Assembly (NCBI GenBank): GCA_016859345.1
Contig: CM029124.1
Coordinates: 20,945,980-21,009,979 of the forward strand
Source: Istiophorus platypterus
Lineage: Eukaryota; Chordata; Actinopteri; Istiophoriformes; Istiophoridae
Reading direction: 5' to 3'
DNA: 64,000 nucleotides
Shown: in pieces, positions 1 to 13,300 of the stretch
How the letters are laid out: every line of letters starts with the position of its first letter
Position numbering within the stretch: the first letter of the stretch is position 1
Position numbers and translations under genes: made by a program
The notes under the pieces: generated by a model
Told to the model about the DNA's origin: nothing
Databases searched by the model: none
The model's input: only the letters and a program-made list of their open reading frames with translations

Positions 1-2723
1 GTGAAGGGACTTAAGGTGCAGTTATACCTATGAATATGAGATGTGGTTTATGTCCAGATAAAGCTGTACTGAAGCACTGTCGAGGGGTGGAAAACTGGAG
101 TTAAAAGCATGTCCATGTTGTGTCCTTAGTGGTTTATTGATGCCTGTCAACGGGGAACCAGAGTCTGGCTAATCACAAATGACGCCCTGTCTCTTCACCA
201 GGAGAATGGCTAGAGGAGGAGATGTTGGAACCTCTTAACAAGATCAATCAGCCTGGCTCATTCTACCAGCAATCTAAAAGGAAACAAGGCTCAGAGTCTA
301 TAGGCATACAGCAGTGAGGCTGTGATGGTCATTACACATCAGAAAACTGTTTGGATGAAAAATATTGAATAGATGAAAAATGCACAGCTTTGGCAGCTTT
401 GCTATTCTTAGACTGTCACCATTAGAGAGGCAAAGCTTTAAAGTCAAAAGGTTTTATTGTGTTGCCATGGATACCACTATCTCTAAAATGTTGACCATCC
501 AGTTCATTAGCCAAATTTCTACTCAAATAAAGTGCAAATTCTAACCAAATTTCAAGAAAAGTGGGAAAAAAAATGCAATAAATGCACATTTCCATTTACT
601 TCTGTTATACGAATACTAGGAGTGATGAGTGCATCATGATAAAGAGCTGGTGAGTCAACCCTCAAGTCCAGTTCCAGTAAACAGTTGAAAACCATTCGGA
701 GAATGTGATGGACATCACAGTCTCCTCATTAGCCCTCACATATCACAAGTCTGTTCCATGGCATGTTTTTCACATTTTTGTTTTTATCCATACACAAACT
801 TTTCTACCTCAGCCAAGCATAAAAACTGCTGGTTTTTATATAGAAATTGACTGATTGATGCATATAAAAGTAGTTGGAGGAAATGCACTGAATGAGACTT
901 TTCTTAAAGTGTGAATTATCCACAGTAGATATTCTGGTAATGGTTGCAGTTGTCTCATTACTCTGAATAACTGAATAATAAAACTAGTGATAGTATTAGC
1001 TCATCTAAACATGAGTGCATATGACTCAGCCTAAATGTAAGCTATATTCTTTGTGGGAGGCGTAGCTATTTTACTTTAACTAATCAGCAGCAAGGGATAT
1101 ACTGGACTGGACACATTTTTCACTTCAATTCACTTCACATCAATAGAAATGTGCAGATTTAACAGTTGTTTCTGTGACAATTTTCTACAGTTTTGCTTTT
1201 GCCATTTTCTGGCTCGGGCACAAGAAAATTACACACTCATCTAAAATCTACTTACAAAGCTCTAATTGGCCCAGTTTTTTTTCCAATGACTACAACACTG
1301 GACCATCTTGAATGACTGAAAAAATGTGAGATGTTGGCAGAGGAGTCATATTTCCACTGTGGTTAAAAATACTTCTGATGTATGAACAGTGTTGTTTATC
1401 TTCCCTGCAGTACGCTGTACAACTGATCAATCACCTCTCAATGGCTCCTCAACCTCTGTCAGATACACTAGGGCTTTTTAATCAGTCTGTTGAGCAATTG
1501 CAGTAAAATTAAACACTAAAACTGTCTAGTGATGATTTAAATGTTCTAGGAAAGACCCTGCCTGAGAAGACATTTTTATTTTTTTATGACCACAAGATAA
1601 TCACGCCATAATCTACAAGATAACCAACAAGCACGGTATAGTACTTTGGTTTCTTGTGCAGCATTTAGGAAATGTGAAACATAGCAATCTCATAGACAGC
1701 AGAATTTAAAAAAGTGAAAAAAAAACAACATCATTTTCAGGTCTAAAGCCTTGTTTTCTAGTACTTAGAGGACCTATAAAATTTTTGCATTAAGCATACA
1801 AATCTACATGAAAGTATGACTTACAGCATGCATTAAAATACATGCAGCAATTCCGCTTGAGTGAAATGCAGTGCTTCCATTCAACTTAACATAAATGACG
1901 AATCTCTATGGAGTGCAACCAAATCAGCAAATACATGCTGTGAAGGATTGGGCATCATGTCAGTTATTGCTAAGTATGCATCCAGGGTGCCATCAAATCC
2001 ACTCCCCACGCTGGTGATGTTTAAACAAATCAGTGACATCCGTCATCTCCAATGAGAGTGTGAGCATAGAGTCAATACCCTAATTAGCCATTTGAACACA
2101 TGCTTGTGTAGATAAGAAACTGCATGTCTGTGGTCCAGCTTTGACAGGACAGATCATTTTCAAACGCAGAACTGTTTGAGCTAGCAGAATCGGGAAACCA
2201 AGTCATCCTAAAAGTGTGTATACGTAGTGTGTATGAAGTAGGACACTTTAAGAGTACAAGGCAGATAAACTGCTGGGTACAAATTTTAATGGAGATGCAA
2301 CGTTAACCCCCCCAGTGTCACCTAATCCGATTAGAAATATCTTGAGGAAATCAAATGTCCAAGCAAAGAACCTGTAAATGATTTATTGCTCATAATGCCT
2401 CAGCAATACTTAGGGAGAGGGGGTATTCTTCACCCAAACTGCTATGAGGTGTAACAAATGAATTCAAATGCTCCACAGCATGATTAATGACACTAATTAC
2501 CCCCTATCTAATAGAAAACATCATTCCTAAGGGGGAGATAAACATTAATACTGATATATGAATGAGAAGAGAACAATAAGAACAATATAGTTTGGCCCAT
2601 TTTTGTTTGAACATTTAGTTGATTTCACGTTAATAACCAACTGATTAACTGCCCAAAAGACTTTGAAATGGAGATCTAGAAAGGGTCTAGAGTTTAGCAA
2701 GAGGCTCATTATCCAATCAATGA

Positions 2724-2798
<75 letters not shown>

Positions 2799-5700
2799 TT
2801 TTTTTAAGGGGGCTTTGGTTTTTGAGAAACAAATCCTACTACCTCAAGTGGTGCTTTCTCATCAAATGCACAGTGGTTTTTGAATGGATTTTGGTTAAAT
2901 TAGTGAAGGTTTCAACAACTATTGGAGGGATGGCCATACCTGACCAGATACTTACTGAAAGTAATGATATTTCCATCAGCCTCAGCTGCACTTTATGTTT
3001 ATGGTGACAATGGTAAATTTAGCATCAGCATGTTATCATTGGCACTTTCAGTACGTTAGCAAGTTGACATTAGCATTTTACTTTGCATAAATACAGCCTT
3101 AAAGAGCTGTTAGGATGCTCTAACTCTTGTTTAAATTTCTCAGCGCTGTCGAGGACTGTGGTATGTGGGAGAGTGATGATATTTACTAATTTTGAAAATT
3201 GTTTTAATTCTGACCAGTATAAATCTGTGCACTAGTTGCAGGTCATTTTAATAAGCCCCTCAAAGTTATATTGCATCATGTTAATCCAGTATTAATAGCA
3301 TTTTCCTCATTTTAGACCAAATTCACAGCAGTTTTAAAAACTTGATTTTCTCTGGTCACATTTATTCGAAATATTAGTGAAGATGGCTATTTCCAAGTAT
3401 TACTCTCTATTGCAGTACAGTCTGTCCTAGACATACAGATAAAGAAAATTCTCTTTTTAATCGTAGATGAAGTAATTTGGCTCTGAATCCAAAAGTAAGA
3501 CATTGTTTATGTTCTATATGTATCCACAGGGTAAGGTATAATGGGAATTGTGTGTATGTGGGAAAAAAAAAAGTCTGTATTATTTGGGTTGATGTGATCA
3601 CTGTTTGGCTGCTGCCATTCTTCCGTACGTGGACTTTCTGTGTACAAAATGTTAAATTATTGACGACAATTTGTGAGTTGCTCAATAATTAATCTAAAAC
3701 TGCTGATTTAAAATCTTAAGGATATGCTGGTGTTCTGGGGATTTGCAGAGATGTTGAAATTTATCCCATCGGGGGGCCAGATAATGCAAAGGAGTTTGCT
3801 TTGATTCATTATGAATGAGAGGTGAATTGTGCATGTGCATAGCTTGACACAAACAAATACTTTTATGGACTATTTGATATGTAAATGCTTGTTATCAAAA
3901 ACCACCCGCTCTGAGAGACTCTAGGTATTAATGGCAGTGTAATATATCATAACTTCAAAGCGTATAGCTTTTCAAAAGTTTACCAGATCAAATGTATTTC
4001 ATCACAACACAGGGTCTGTGGAGTTCAGTTCAACACACTTGTTAGATACCAACTAGCTGCTGTAAACTTTGGTTGTAAAAATGTAGCCTTATCAGCATGT
4101 TCCTCTTTAATATTTTTTCTGTTTAGTAAACAGCCTCATTATAACCTCTAAGCACATGACTTAAAAATAAATTAAAAACCGCTCATAAATCTGTTCTGAC
4201 TCATTTTGTTTATCTGAATGTGTGTTCATACTGAGCCTCCTGGTGTGAAACACAGTAGTAAGCCTTTGGGGTTATGCCTCTATTCATCTCTGGAAAATGC
4301 TGGGGTGATTAACATAGTTTCACGGTTGGTGGTGTATTGTTTATCTTTGTTCTACACCTAAGTGTGCATCTGTACATGTGACAAGATTCTGTCATGTGGT
4401 TATATCCTCATTAAATGTGGCAAGTGTCTGTGCACTAGCTCAAAGGTAACTCACAGACTCAGCTCATGGATGAACACTAAATGGTAATTTCAATTTCTTC
4501 TCTAATTTTACAAGAGACCATGACCCAAACATGATACATTTTAACAAAAGAGTATTTATGATTGTATGTAAACAGAAGCTAAATAGAGCTAAAATCTGAC
4601 ATTGAGCCCTAACTGGAGCCTGACATTTATTCAGTGGCTTGAACTTCAACTCACTCTTCGGTTCCTCAAATGATATTCCCAAAAGAGTCCAGGCTGGTTG
4701 TTCATGTAATCGTAGATGGTTAAGTCTTTCTTTGTGAATCTGTGTCTTTTATGCAGCAACTCCACTGACAGCGAATTAAAGTCAGATGTTATGTCCACAG
4801 TGAAAATACCCTGGTTGTTTTTCCTGGAATATTGGCAAATATATCTATTTTCTAACTGTTCTTCTATTTGGTCAAAGGTCATTTGCTTAGTAATTTCCAC
4901 TATGAATGAGGTTCAGCCTTGCCATTACATGTTGAAGCTTTGGTCTGGGTTTCTAGACTTTTTCTAAGAGATATCTTTGTCTGCAGATATAAACTGAACT
5001 TTATGAGGTTATATTAATATAGTATACTGTATCAATTGGGATTAGGCATAGAGTTATACAACAGTAAAACACTTGTAAGCTATTCAACAGAACAGGTGTA
5101 TTGTTGTAACATATTGCACAACAGTCTGAACAAACACGTTTAGCATTTTCAAGAGCCTATTAATCATCATTTAGCACCATCTGTGTTGGCCAGATTGCCT
5201 GGCTACTCGATTGGTGATACCAGCCACTCCCTCTTTTGCTATGAATTGATTATATCACTGACATAAAATAAACTACTTGCTCTGCACTTTTTAAGACAGT
5301 ATATTGTGCATGTTTGTACTCAATGTATCAATAAGCACTCATAGCCGACAAAATGAAATGTGTGACACTGATTACTTCTGAGAGTGTGTAAGTGCAGGTA
5401 TGAAGCACCGATGCCTCATGATCCTGAGACATGTTTTAAGTATTCATGTATGTACACCTGAACAGGCCCAATCTTGCCCGAGCAGATTTTGCTCTAAATC
5501 CCTGCTCCTATTTTTACACATATTTATAAGCACAAGCACTGTATGATATGACACAAATTTTAAACAACAAATAAAAAGCTCCAACTCACACCGCTAACTA
5601 GGTCAAGTGACAGAGGAAAAATCTCCTGCAGGAAATAATTATATATTTCACATTTAAAGCCCTTCAAAAGGTCAAAATCTATTTGTGTGCATTTTTAGAG

Positions 5701-6040
5701 AGATCCCACAATGAACTGCTTAAAAAATTTGGTTGAGGGCCACTGAGGAGGTATCCATGCTGCTTTGAAATACTGGCAGGTAATACATGACTCTGTCGAT
5801 TAAACCACAAAACCAGGAACCCCAAGTCCATTACAGGGAGAGGCCACAGCAATCTGCTTTGCCTGACTACTTTGCCCAGTCACATCTGTAGCACATTTTG
5901 GTGTGACCGAGTATTTGCACACTGAGGGATCTGATATCTGATTCTGCGCTTTGAAGCTAGGAAGCGTTCAGAGCACAAGCATGAAGAGGTGAAAAGAGTA
6001 TGCACGTAAAAAGCAAGCTTATTTTTTGAATTATTTTATT
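1..6040. other. intergenic region upstream of cfap46
   Basis: No multi-exon coding pattern or recognisable protein was found on either strand. The only clear structure is the TA microsatellite at 2726-2792. A minus-strand open frame at 4646-4900 reads like ordinary protein in composition but matches nothing I recognise. In human the CFAP46 start faces ADGRA1; no ADGRA1 exon was recognised here. Confidence 0.6.
2726..2792. repeat. (TA)n microsatellite
   Basis: About 33 uninterrupted TA units, followed by a short TGTATA degenerate tail and a T-run. It produces a meaningless Tyr-Ile repeat in translation. Length polymorphism is likely. Confidence 0.98.
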
Positions 6041-6113
6041 TTAGAGACTACAATGGGTTATCAAACAGGAAGCGCCATCCCTTTTTGTCCCTTTCATTAT
6101 CCGTAGTTCTCCG

Positions 6114-6126
6114 GTTGCTTGGTAAC
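6114..6126. promoter_or_regulatory. RFX-type X-box
   Basis: The 13-mer GTTGCTTGGTAAC fits the X-box consensus RYYNYY-N(1-3)-RRNRAC at every position with a one-base spacer. RFX factors bind such imperfect palindromes in promoters of ciliary genes. It lies 322 bp before the cfap46 ATG, inside the usual promoter-proximal range. Binding is inferred from the motif and its context. Confidence 0.75.
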
Positions 6127-6205
6127 GCTCCCTAACTACAAACACTAACGATGGAATATACCTGTGGTCCGGAGTCTCTATCGACACAGGCGTAAGTTGT
6201 TCACC

Positions 6206-6213
6206 AAACAAAC
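6206..6213 (-). promoter_or_regulatory. FOXJ1-like forkhead site
   Basis: AAACAAAC on the plus strand reads GTTTGTTT on the minus strand, the core preferred by FOXJ1, the master regulator of motile cilia. It lies about 80 bp downstream of the X-box. A second weak forkhead core (TAAACA) occurs at 6248-6253. Short motifs such as these occur often by chance, so this is supporting evidence only. Confidence 0.4.
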
Positions 6214-6447
6214 TGATAGAAAGCATTTTTACTCCAGCAACGTATTTTAAACAATCGTCATGTAGTTACTAGTTTGACAACTACGATTTTTTTTTTGTTG
6301 ACTAGTTAGTCACACGCACCTGTACAGTTTTAACGGTGTAGCGCTAAACGCGAGTGTTACTAGTTTTCCGTTAGCCGGCTAGCGTCAACTGTCACACAGA
6401 ATAAAAGTAACAATACCCACGCATTGGCTAGTTAACCTTCACAAGCC

Positions 6448-6496
6448 ATGGACCTGGACATTCGTCAGTATCTAACCAAGGCGAAGGAGCAGCGAG
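6448..6496 (+). CDS. cfap46: cfap46 exon 1 (residues 1-16)
   Basis: First coding exon, beginning MDLDIRQYLTKAKEQR, which parallels the MDL- start of mammalian CFAP46. The ATG has purine at -3 and G at +4, and follows an in-frame stop at 6433-6435. The donor is GAG|GTTTGT. It ends one base into codon 17. Confidence 0.9.
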
Positions 6497-7226
6497 GTTT
6501 GTCATGCTAATCGTTCAAGATTAATTACAAATGTAAGAACTGTAAAAGTAAGCTATGGATATTCCTCATACGTAGACCCCGAGGCTCTGCGGTCAGCCTA
6601 CCGTTTAATCAAGAACGTGGCAGCGGCTGGAAGCGGCGTACGGGCACGACGCATTTCCCCGGAGCTGTACGTGGCTTGTGCAGAAGCGGGGCTGCAGGTG
6701 AGACTGTCAGGCAGGGATGTCTGCGAGGTTCCCCTGAATCTACACCTGGTCCTCACGCTGTCAGCAGGGCCGCACACAGGATTTCAAACATTTCGGTGGG
6801 CACCAAAAGCAGCCCCTGGATAGCAGGCCATGCCTGTCATTCAGAAACACTGTAAACCTTATATTTACCCTTTATTAAATGATCAAAGTCACAAGGCTCG
6901 GTATCCTACTTTTATACTGAGGGGCTGGGTTTGTAGGTAAATGCCTGTTACTATGATGATACGTGGGCATCTTCTTCTGTGGCGGCTCCTGAAATATCGT
7001 GAACTTTCCCTGGGGCAAGGGAAACATATTTGAATAATGAAACACAATAATATTTCATAATGTGATTTGTTATTTCTTCTATATATTATACAGGAAGTTT
7101 TCTCAGGAAGCATGAATATTTATATCTTCTAACACACATCCACAGTTCATTACTTTTTTCATTGAGAATGTCAGTGCTGTTATATACTGTCTCCTGCTAA
7201 TTATCAAGTACATTGATGAGCCAGTT

Positions 7227-7302
<76 letters not shown>

Positions 7303-10300
7303 TATGTTTGTGTTATATATATGTTTCTCCAGGACAACATTCTGCAAATAAGACAGTATTGTCATGCCTAAAATGAATGGGCATAATCACAAACATTAAG
7401 CAATTTCTAAATGGTTTTGATAATGCATGAAACTCAGAGAAATGCTGGTGAAAAGATATGACGTCATAATATTTATTTTGTTTGGCCTTTGTATATCTCT
7501 TCCTCTGTGTTTTCAGCTGGGTTTTTTGGAGATAAGCACAGCATGTCTAAAGATTTACTTTGAAGGGAATCCACAGGCTAATGAATTTTTGTGTCGAGCC
7601 TACCTTTGCCAGGGTCAGCTGAAGTCACCGCCAGCCACTGGGAATTTGGTGAGAACAGTAAATTGGACATCTCCTGAAAGGGGTTGTGTGTGTTTGTGTG
7701 TCCGTGGCAATGACATATACACACATACACAGTTATTAGCGATATACTGTATTTATAAGATAGAGCAGATATCCTAGCTTCGTAAACAAGCTCAAGGGGT
7801 GTCATTGTTTTTTTTTGTTCTTTTTTTTTCTTTTTTTTTCAAAATGTGATTCAGTCTTTAAGGCATATTGCACTTTGTCTTTTCACAGTATGTGCAGCTT
7901 AAAGTTTTTCTTAGTCTCTTATCAAGCTGTGGCCTCTATTGAATAATATGTTTGTCTGATCTTTGTATCTCTGTATGATGTGACACATCTCACCTTCCCT
8001 TCTGCATTATTTTCTTTCTTAGGAAGACTTTGAGGAGGCTGTGATGTATTTTCTTAAAGCACTTGAAATTTCAAAGCATGAACCAAGGTATGTTACCTCT
8101 CAGAAGTATACTTTTTTGTACTAAAAGTGTCAAGTAAGTTGATCATTAATGTGATGTACAATTTATCATCTCTGATATTGGTTGCCAATTGTACATTTGA
8201 AAACAGGTAATGAACATGAGATGTTCTCAACAGTGAATGTTTTGATGTTATTAAGGTTCAGTCTACTGTAAAGAAATACTCTGGTACCTGAAAGTTTAAA
8301 CAGCACTTTTGAAATATACCATGATTCTTCACGCTTTGCTTTGACCATTTAATCACAAGTTGATGATATTCAGCATGAATTCTTCTAAATGTTCACAGCT
8401 CACTGGAGGCATTTTTGAGCAGGGTGAAAGGGCTGATAAATCTAGATGTAGTAAAGAAAATTGTGAAGGACAATTTTCCTTGTTCCTTCCACTGAAATAT
8501 GTGTTTGGAGATACTGGCTTAGCCTTTGCAAGCAATCAGCACCGAATCTCTTTGCTAATGAACTCATAATCTGTCAATAAAAGGGCAGAATGAGCAATTC
8601 CAATTGACACTAAAGGGAATTCATATCTAATAGATCCAGCACAGACTAATGCATATCACATTCTCTGGTGAATAAATTAGCAGCACTCAAACAGTGTGTT
8701 CACAGTTTTCTCTTAAACAGAACATTGACTTCATAAATTTCCCTTATTTCACATAGAAAGGCCTACAGGGTGCACCCCTGTGACTCACTGGACCATGGTT
8801 AATCCACACACATTTGCAAATCACAGGAGTACGCTATACAGAGCTGGTTTTGAATTGAGTTATACTAAGAGATGATCTGGCTTGCATGTGCACCATATAA
8901 ATAATTCACTGTTCTGTGTTTACTTCTTCTGCGTGGTGGATGTGTCTTACAGATACCACTTCATGGTTTTCAATGCCTCAGTGCTATATTTCCAGACCGT
9001 GCGTCCTCTCCTGCAGCCAGGGAGGTGCCTCCACCTGGTTCCCTCCCTCAGGCAGGTGGTCCAAAGTCTAGAGGAGGTGGCAGACCAAGACCACAGCTGG
9101 AGGGCTGAACTCATGATGCAAGTGACCCCGCGATGCTCTCTTTCTTCCCTTTCATGAATAAGTCCAGCCCTGATTCTCTCTTCTCTCATGCTAGATTCAT
9201 AGAGATGATGTACAGAGTTAATTAACCAGCAGTTCATTTGTGACCACAGTCTACTTGCTCCCCAGTAAATTGGACACCTTTTTCTTCTCAACAGAGTTTA
9301 GAATGTATTATAAGAATTGGTACAATATGTCTGGCCTGACTTAAATTTATACCTGAGTACCATCACAGATGTGGGGGGCACCATATTCCTTTCAAAACTC
9401 AATATGCCACTGCAATAATGCAGTGCATGGTCTTTGAAATATTATATTCAAATTGACCAAAACAGGGACAAATACCTTTCCTTTAGAATTCAGTGTAGTT
9501 CTACAACACCACAGTATCAACAAAAACTGAAGATTACAAGCTTCATAAAGGAAAGGCTGCTATATTAGATTGTGTTGGATTGTGTTCAGCATATTGTAGT
9601 TTGTTTACTTAAAGTAATGAGCAGGAAACTCGATGTATAGTTCAGTGGAGACTACTGACTACATAGTTCAGTAGTAAAATTCACATCATGATAACATTTC
9701 ATTACTTTGTGGGAATAGCCCAGTAAACCTTAGAGTTTGCAAGACACTTTTCTTTTATAGTCAAATATCACAACTCTGTTGCTCTCTGTTTCTATTCAGG
9801 CACCTGATCAAATGTCTTGTCGACTCAGGGAAAAAGGAGGATGCTGCAAGTTTTGCCAAAGTCACAGAAGAGTTGATCAAGTCACATACACCGCATCTTT
9901 TTCCAAGACTTTTTACATTACTGGTTAACAGACTTTTTTTGTTTATAAAATTATAAGATTTAAAATTTTGTAGAAGCATTTATTTTGGGTATGTACATAT
10001 CCAATGAAAAACACAAATGACAACATTTCAGTAAACAAGAACAACAGCTTTGTATTAACCTTTGTGACATAATCTTTTTTTGTTAGTTAATGAGTTTTAG
10101 GGAGTTTTTAGCATTAAACAGAAAAAACTGTTCAAACCCAAAAGAGAGCATTTAATCTTTCACTGTATCTGAATACCTACAAATCCCACAATATGGAAAT
10201 ACATCAACCCCTTTTATTGTTAGTAAATATCTTTACTTTAACCCTGACACTACTTTTAACCCATTCCAAATCCCCCATTTTTAATTGCCAAAATTTACCC

Positions 10301-13300
10301 CTGTCCTATACTAGTTTGAAAATTAGCTCTCTGTTGACTACTTTTTCATACAGTTAATTGAGACTCATTTGGAATACAATAGATCTTTTAGTGCAATATT
10401 TTAGAATGATAAATAAAGTGTGCCATCTGTCTTTACTCTTCTCTTTTTAGGTACAATACACTCTGAGGGAGAGTGATGTCCTAATTGAAATGAGCAGGCA
10501 GTATATAAGCTTGGCAGTCATTTACAAAATACAGGAATTTAAAAAGTAAGTAAAGTGTCTGTGTTTTATTTAAGTGAAGGTTTATTTCTTCTGCTCTGAC
10601 TTTGCTGCAGGATCTCTTTTCAGAAAACGATGAAAGCCAATTCCATCTATCTGCAGTTGGGATAAACAAGTTCTACTGTAGCAGTAGTTGTCCAAGAAGT
10701 AGTTGTTCAGCTTTAATAAGTTTTGTCTTTTAACAATTGTGGAGGCAAGATGGCAAGACTGTGTTTGTAAGCATTTGCTTCATTGATTGATGACACTTTT
10801 ACTTATTTAGAGTATTTAGAGTAAGCTAGTGGCAAGTTATATATTTATATAGTTGTGTGTATGTGTGTGTGTGTGTACATACATATACACATATGTATAT
10901 GTGTATGTATATGTATACATATACAAGGGAGGGATACTGATGTTGATCCTGAAGCTTTAATGCCTTCAGATAACTTACAAGTTCTGCAAACATTAAACCT
11001 GGGTCTATAGTCCAGTGATCCACTGGCTCTCAGCTTAGCCTGTGGCTTCCCACAGTGGACAGGTTTATCTGACTGCCTATGTACATTGATAGTGTCGCAC
11101 CATTGCTTCTTGTGTAGCATACAGTAGTGCTTTTCAGCTAAGCTTTAAACATTGAAAGCATGACTCAGCCTGACCCGGCCATCATCAGCATCATATAGGT
11201 TAGTTTTGCCTAAGCTTTGTAGACTGTTTGGTGTGAGTATATTAGAGGGCAAATGAAAACACAGATGCAAGCATATTCATGGATGCATAAGCACATGTAT
11301 AATAATTTACAGACTAGTTTTCTTGTTGTTTGTAGCCGGCTGGAAGAAATAAATAAGGATGAGCTGACTAAAGAGGATTCTGCCAAGCTTGAGGAGATTT
11401 TCCATCTCCTGGTCGATTGTACCAAAGTATCCACTACAAACATGAACCTTAGCCCTCTTCAGAGCCCAACTCCCATCCAACCAGCTGACAGGTTTGTGAC
11501 TGAAAGTGTCCTGATCAAATCTCCTAACAAACAAGCTTACCATTGTTGCTCCCTGTCTGCTTCCTAAAACTCCAAAAACCATAAACCCACATATGGATAC
11601 CCCAAGGGCAGTACATGACTAAGATTACTGTATTGAAGTGTTATGAATTGTATAAATTATGTTTTATCTGGGATTTGCAGAGTTGCCTTCCTCCTGGAGT
11701 TGGCTCTGCTGGCCTTGCAAGTGAAGCATCAGAAAGTAGCTGCCGACTGTTTGAAAGAGCTAAAGTTGGCAAGAGAGGCTGTGAGTGTCCGATATTCTCT
11801 CAAAACCTCCGGCAGTAGCATGGCTCCATGCTGTAACTATATATACCATGAAAACATGCAAATGTATGCAGGGAATTTGACATTCCCTCATAAACAGGCA
11901 CCTGACAATAGATGGGATTAATTAACTGCGTTCATGCTCAAAAGCTAAAGAGGTTGCTACATTTTCGCTATCTTTCACCAATGTTGGATTTTTTGATAGG
12001 CGTCTAGGTTTTTCAGAAATTTTGCCTGTTTTTCTCCTAGAAGTGATAATATAAATAGAAACCTTTGATGTGCAAGATGTATTGGCCTTATATATGACTT
12101 AATATTTTGTATTGTCATTTTCTTTTCTATATACTGTTGAAAACTGACTACTAAAATCACATGGGTGTTTGTGTTTTTTAGAGTATTGGACAGCGCATCA
12201 TAATTGAATGTGTCAACTATGAAATCAACCTCCTGAAGAAAGAGGCAAAGATGACTGACTGTTCCAAAGCCAGCGTGGAGGTGTTCCATCATACATGTCA
12301 ATTATCTGCAATGTGTTGCCACTGCATCATATAATGCAGGCAGTGGATCGATTGGCAGGGACTTGATTAACTGTTCAATAATATTTCTGTAATCTCATCT
12401 TTGTTTAAAAGCAATAAATCCAGAAATCCCCTTCACTTGAATAGGTGTCCCTGCTTCAAGAACTGCTGACCATTTAAGAAGTGCCTCATCAATTAGAGTT
12501 TCAATGGAGAATTTTAATTATCATATAATCACCCTGCAAGAGTTTTCCCTCTGTGAAAAGAAAAAAATCTTGTGGGAAGAAGGATAATGTAATCTCATAT
12601 CATACTGTATTATAGTTGGTGTGACATTTAAAAGTTGGCACCACATATTGAGTTTCAGTTAATCCAAGTATACTTGCCAAGTACGTACAAGCATTGTTCA
12701 GTCATTGCTATAGGAGAGATTCTCAATCTCTAGATTTTATCCCACAGGCTCGCCTGAAGGTGATAGGCAAGCTGGATCAGTGGCTGCAGACTGCAGTGAG
12801 AGAAGGGGACCATCAGGCTGTGCAGGCAGTGTGTGCTACCCAGTGGAGATTCTGCCTTCCCCTCTTGCAGCACAACCTCAGGAAATGCATCAAGACACCT
12901 TTGCTCAGATTAGTTCAAGCACTGGAAGACATACAAAGGTTACCACCTTCAACAAATGCATCATGATAGGGGGTTATGTGGTCATGTCTTCGGGCTGTTA
13001 ATTTTGTACTTAGTGTTGTGTTTGCAGACTGTCTGATTATTATATAATGATTATATATTATATACATATATTTAGAATGATTACTTTCAGGCTTTGAAGA
13101 AAAATACAGCATATGTACATGTTTTACATTTTGACCAAGATAAATGTTATTATGATAATTAATGGTAAGAAAAAAATATAAAACTTTATCATCAGGTTTC
13201 TTTTAGTGTTGTCTTTTGTTTAAATCACTAAGAGTCATCATTTGGAATGTTGAAAATGACGAATGAAGATATCACTATATACCTCAAAATACAGTATTTT

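Larger units (their letters stand above)
6041..6447 (+). promoter_or_regulatory. cfap46: probable cfap46 promoter and 5' leader
   Basis: This stretch lies directly before the cfap46 start codon and is richer in CpG than the flanking intergenic DNA. It carries an X-box at 6114-6126 and a FOXJ1-like site at 6206-6213. No convincing TATA box is visible, which fits a ciliary gene promoter. The transcription start cannot be fixed from sequence alone; it should lie between the X-box and 6448 unless there is an additional upstream non-coding exon. Confidence 0.6.
7649..10450 (+). other. introns 3-6
   Basis: Between exons 3 and 7 the introns are 374, 865, 682 and 527 nt. A T/C-rich run at about 7808-7840 is the only low-complexity stretch. 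No repeat family or second gene was recognised. Confidence 0.6.

Noticed and set aside
2663..3007. 114-codon frame with a long Tyr-Ile repeat
   Set aside because: It is a translation of the TA microsatellite and has no conserved flank.
8947..9291. 114-codon minus-strand frame
   Set aside because: It is the antisense shadow of cfap46 exon 5.
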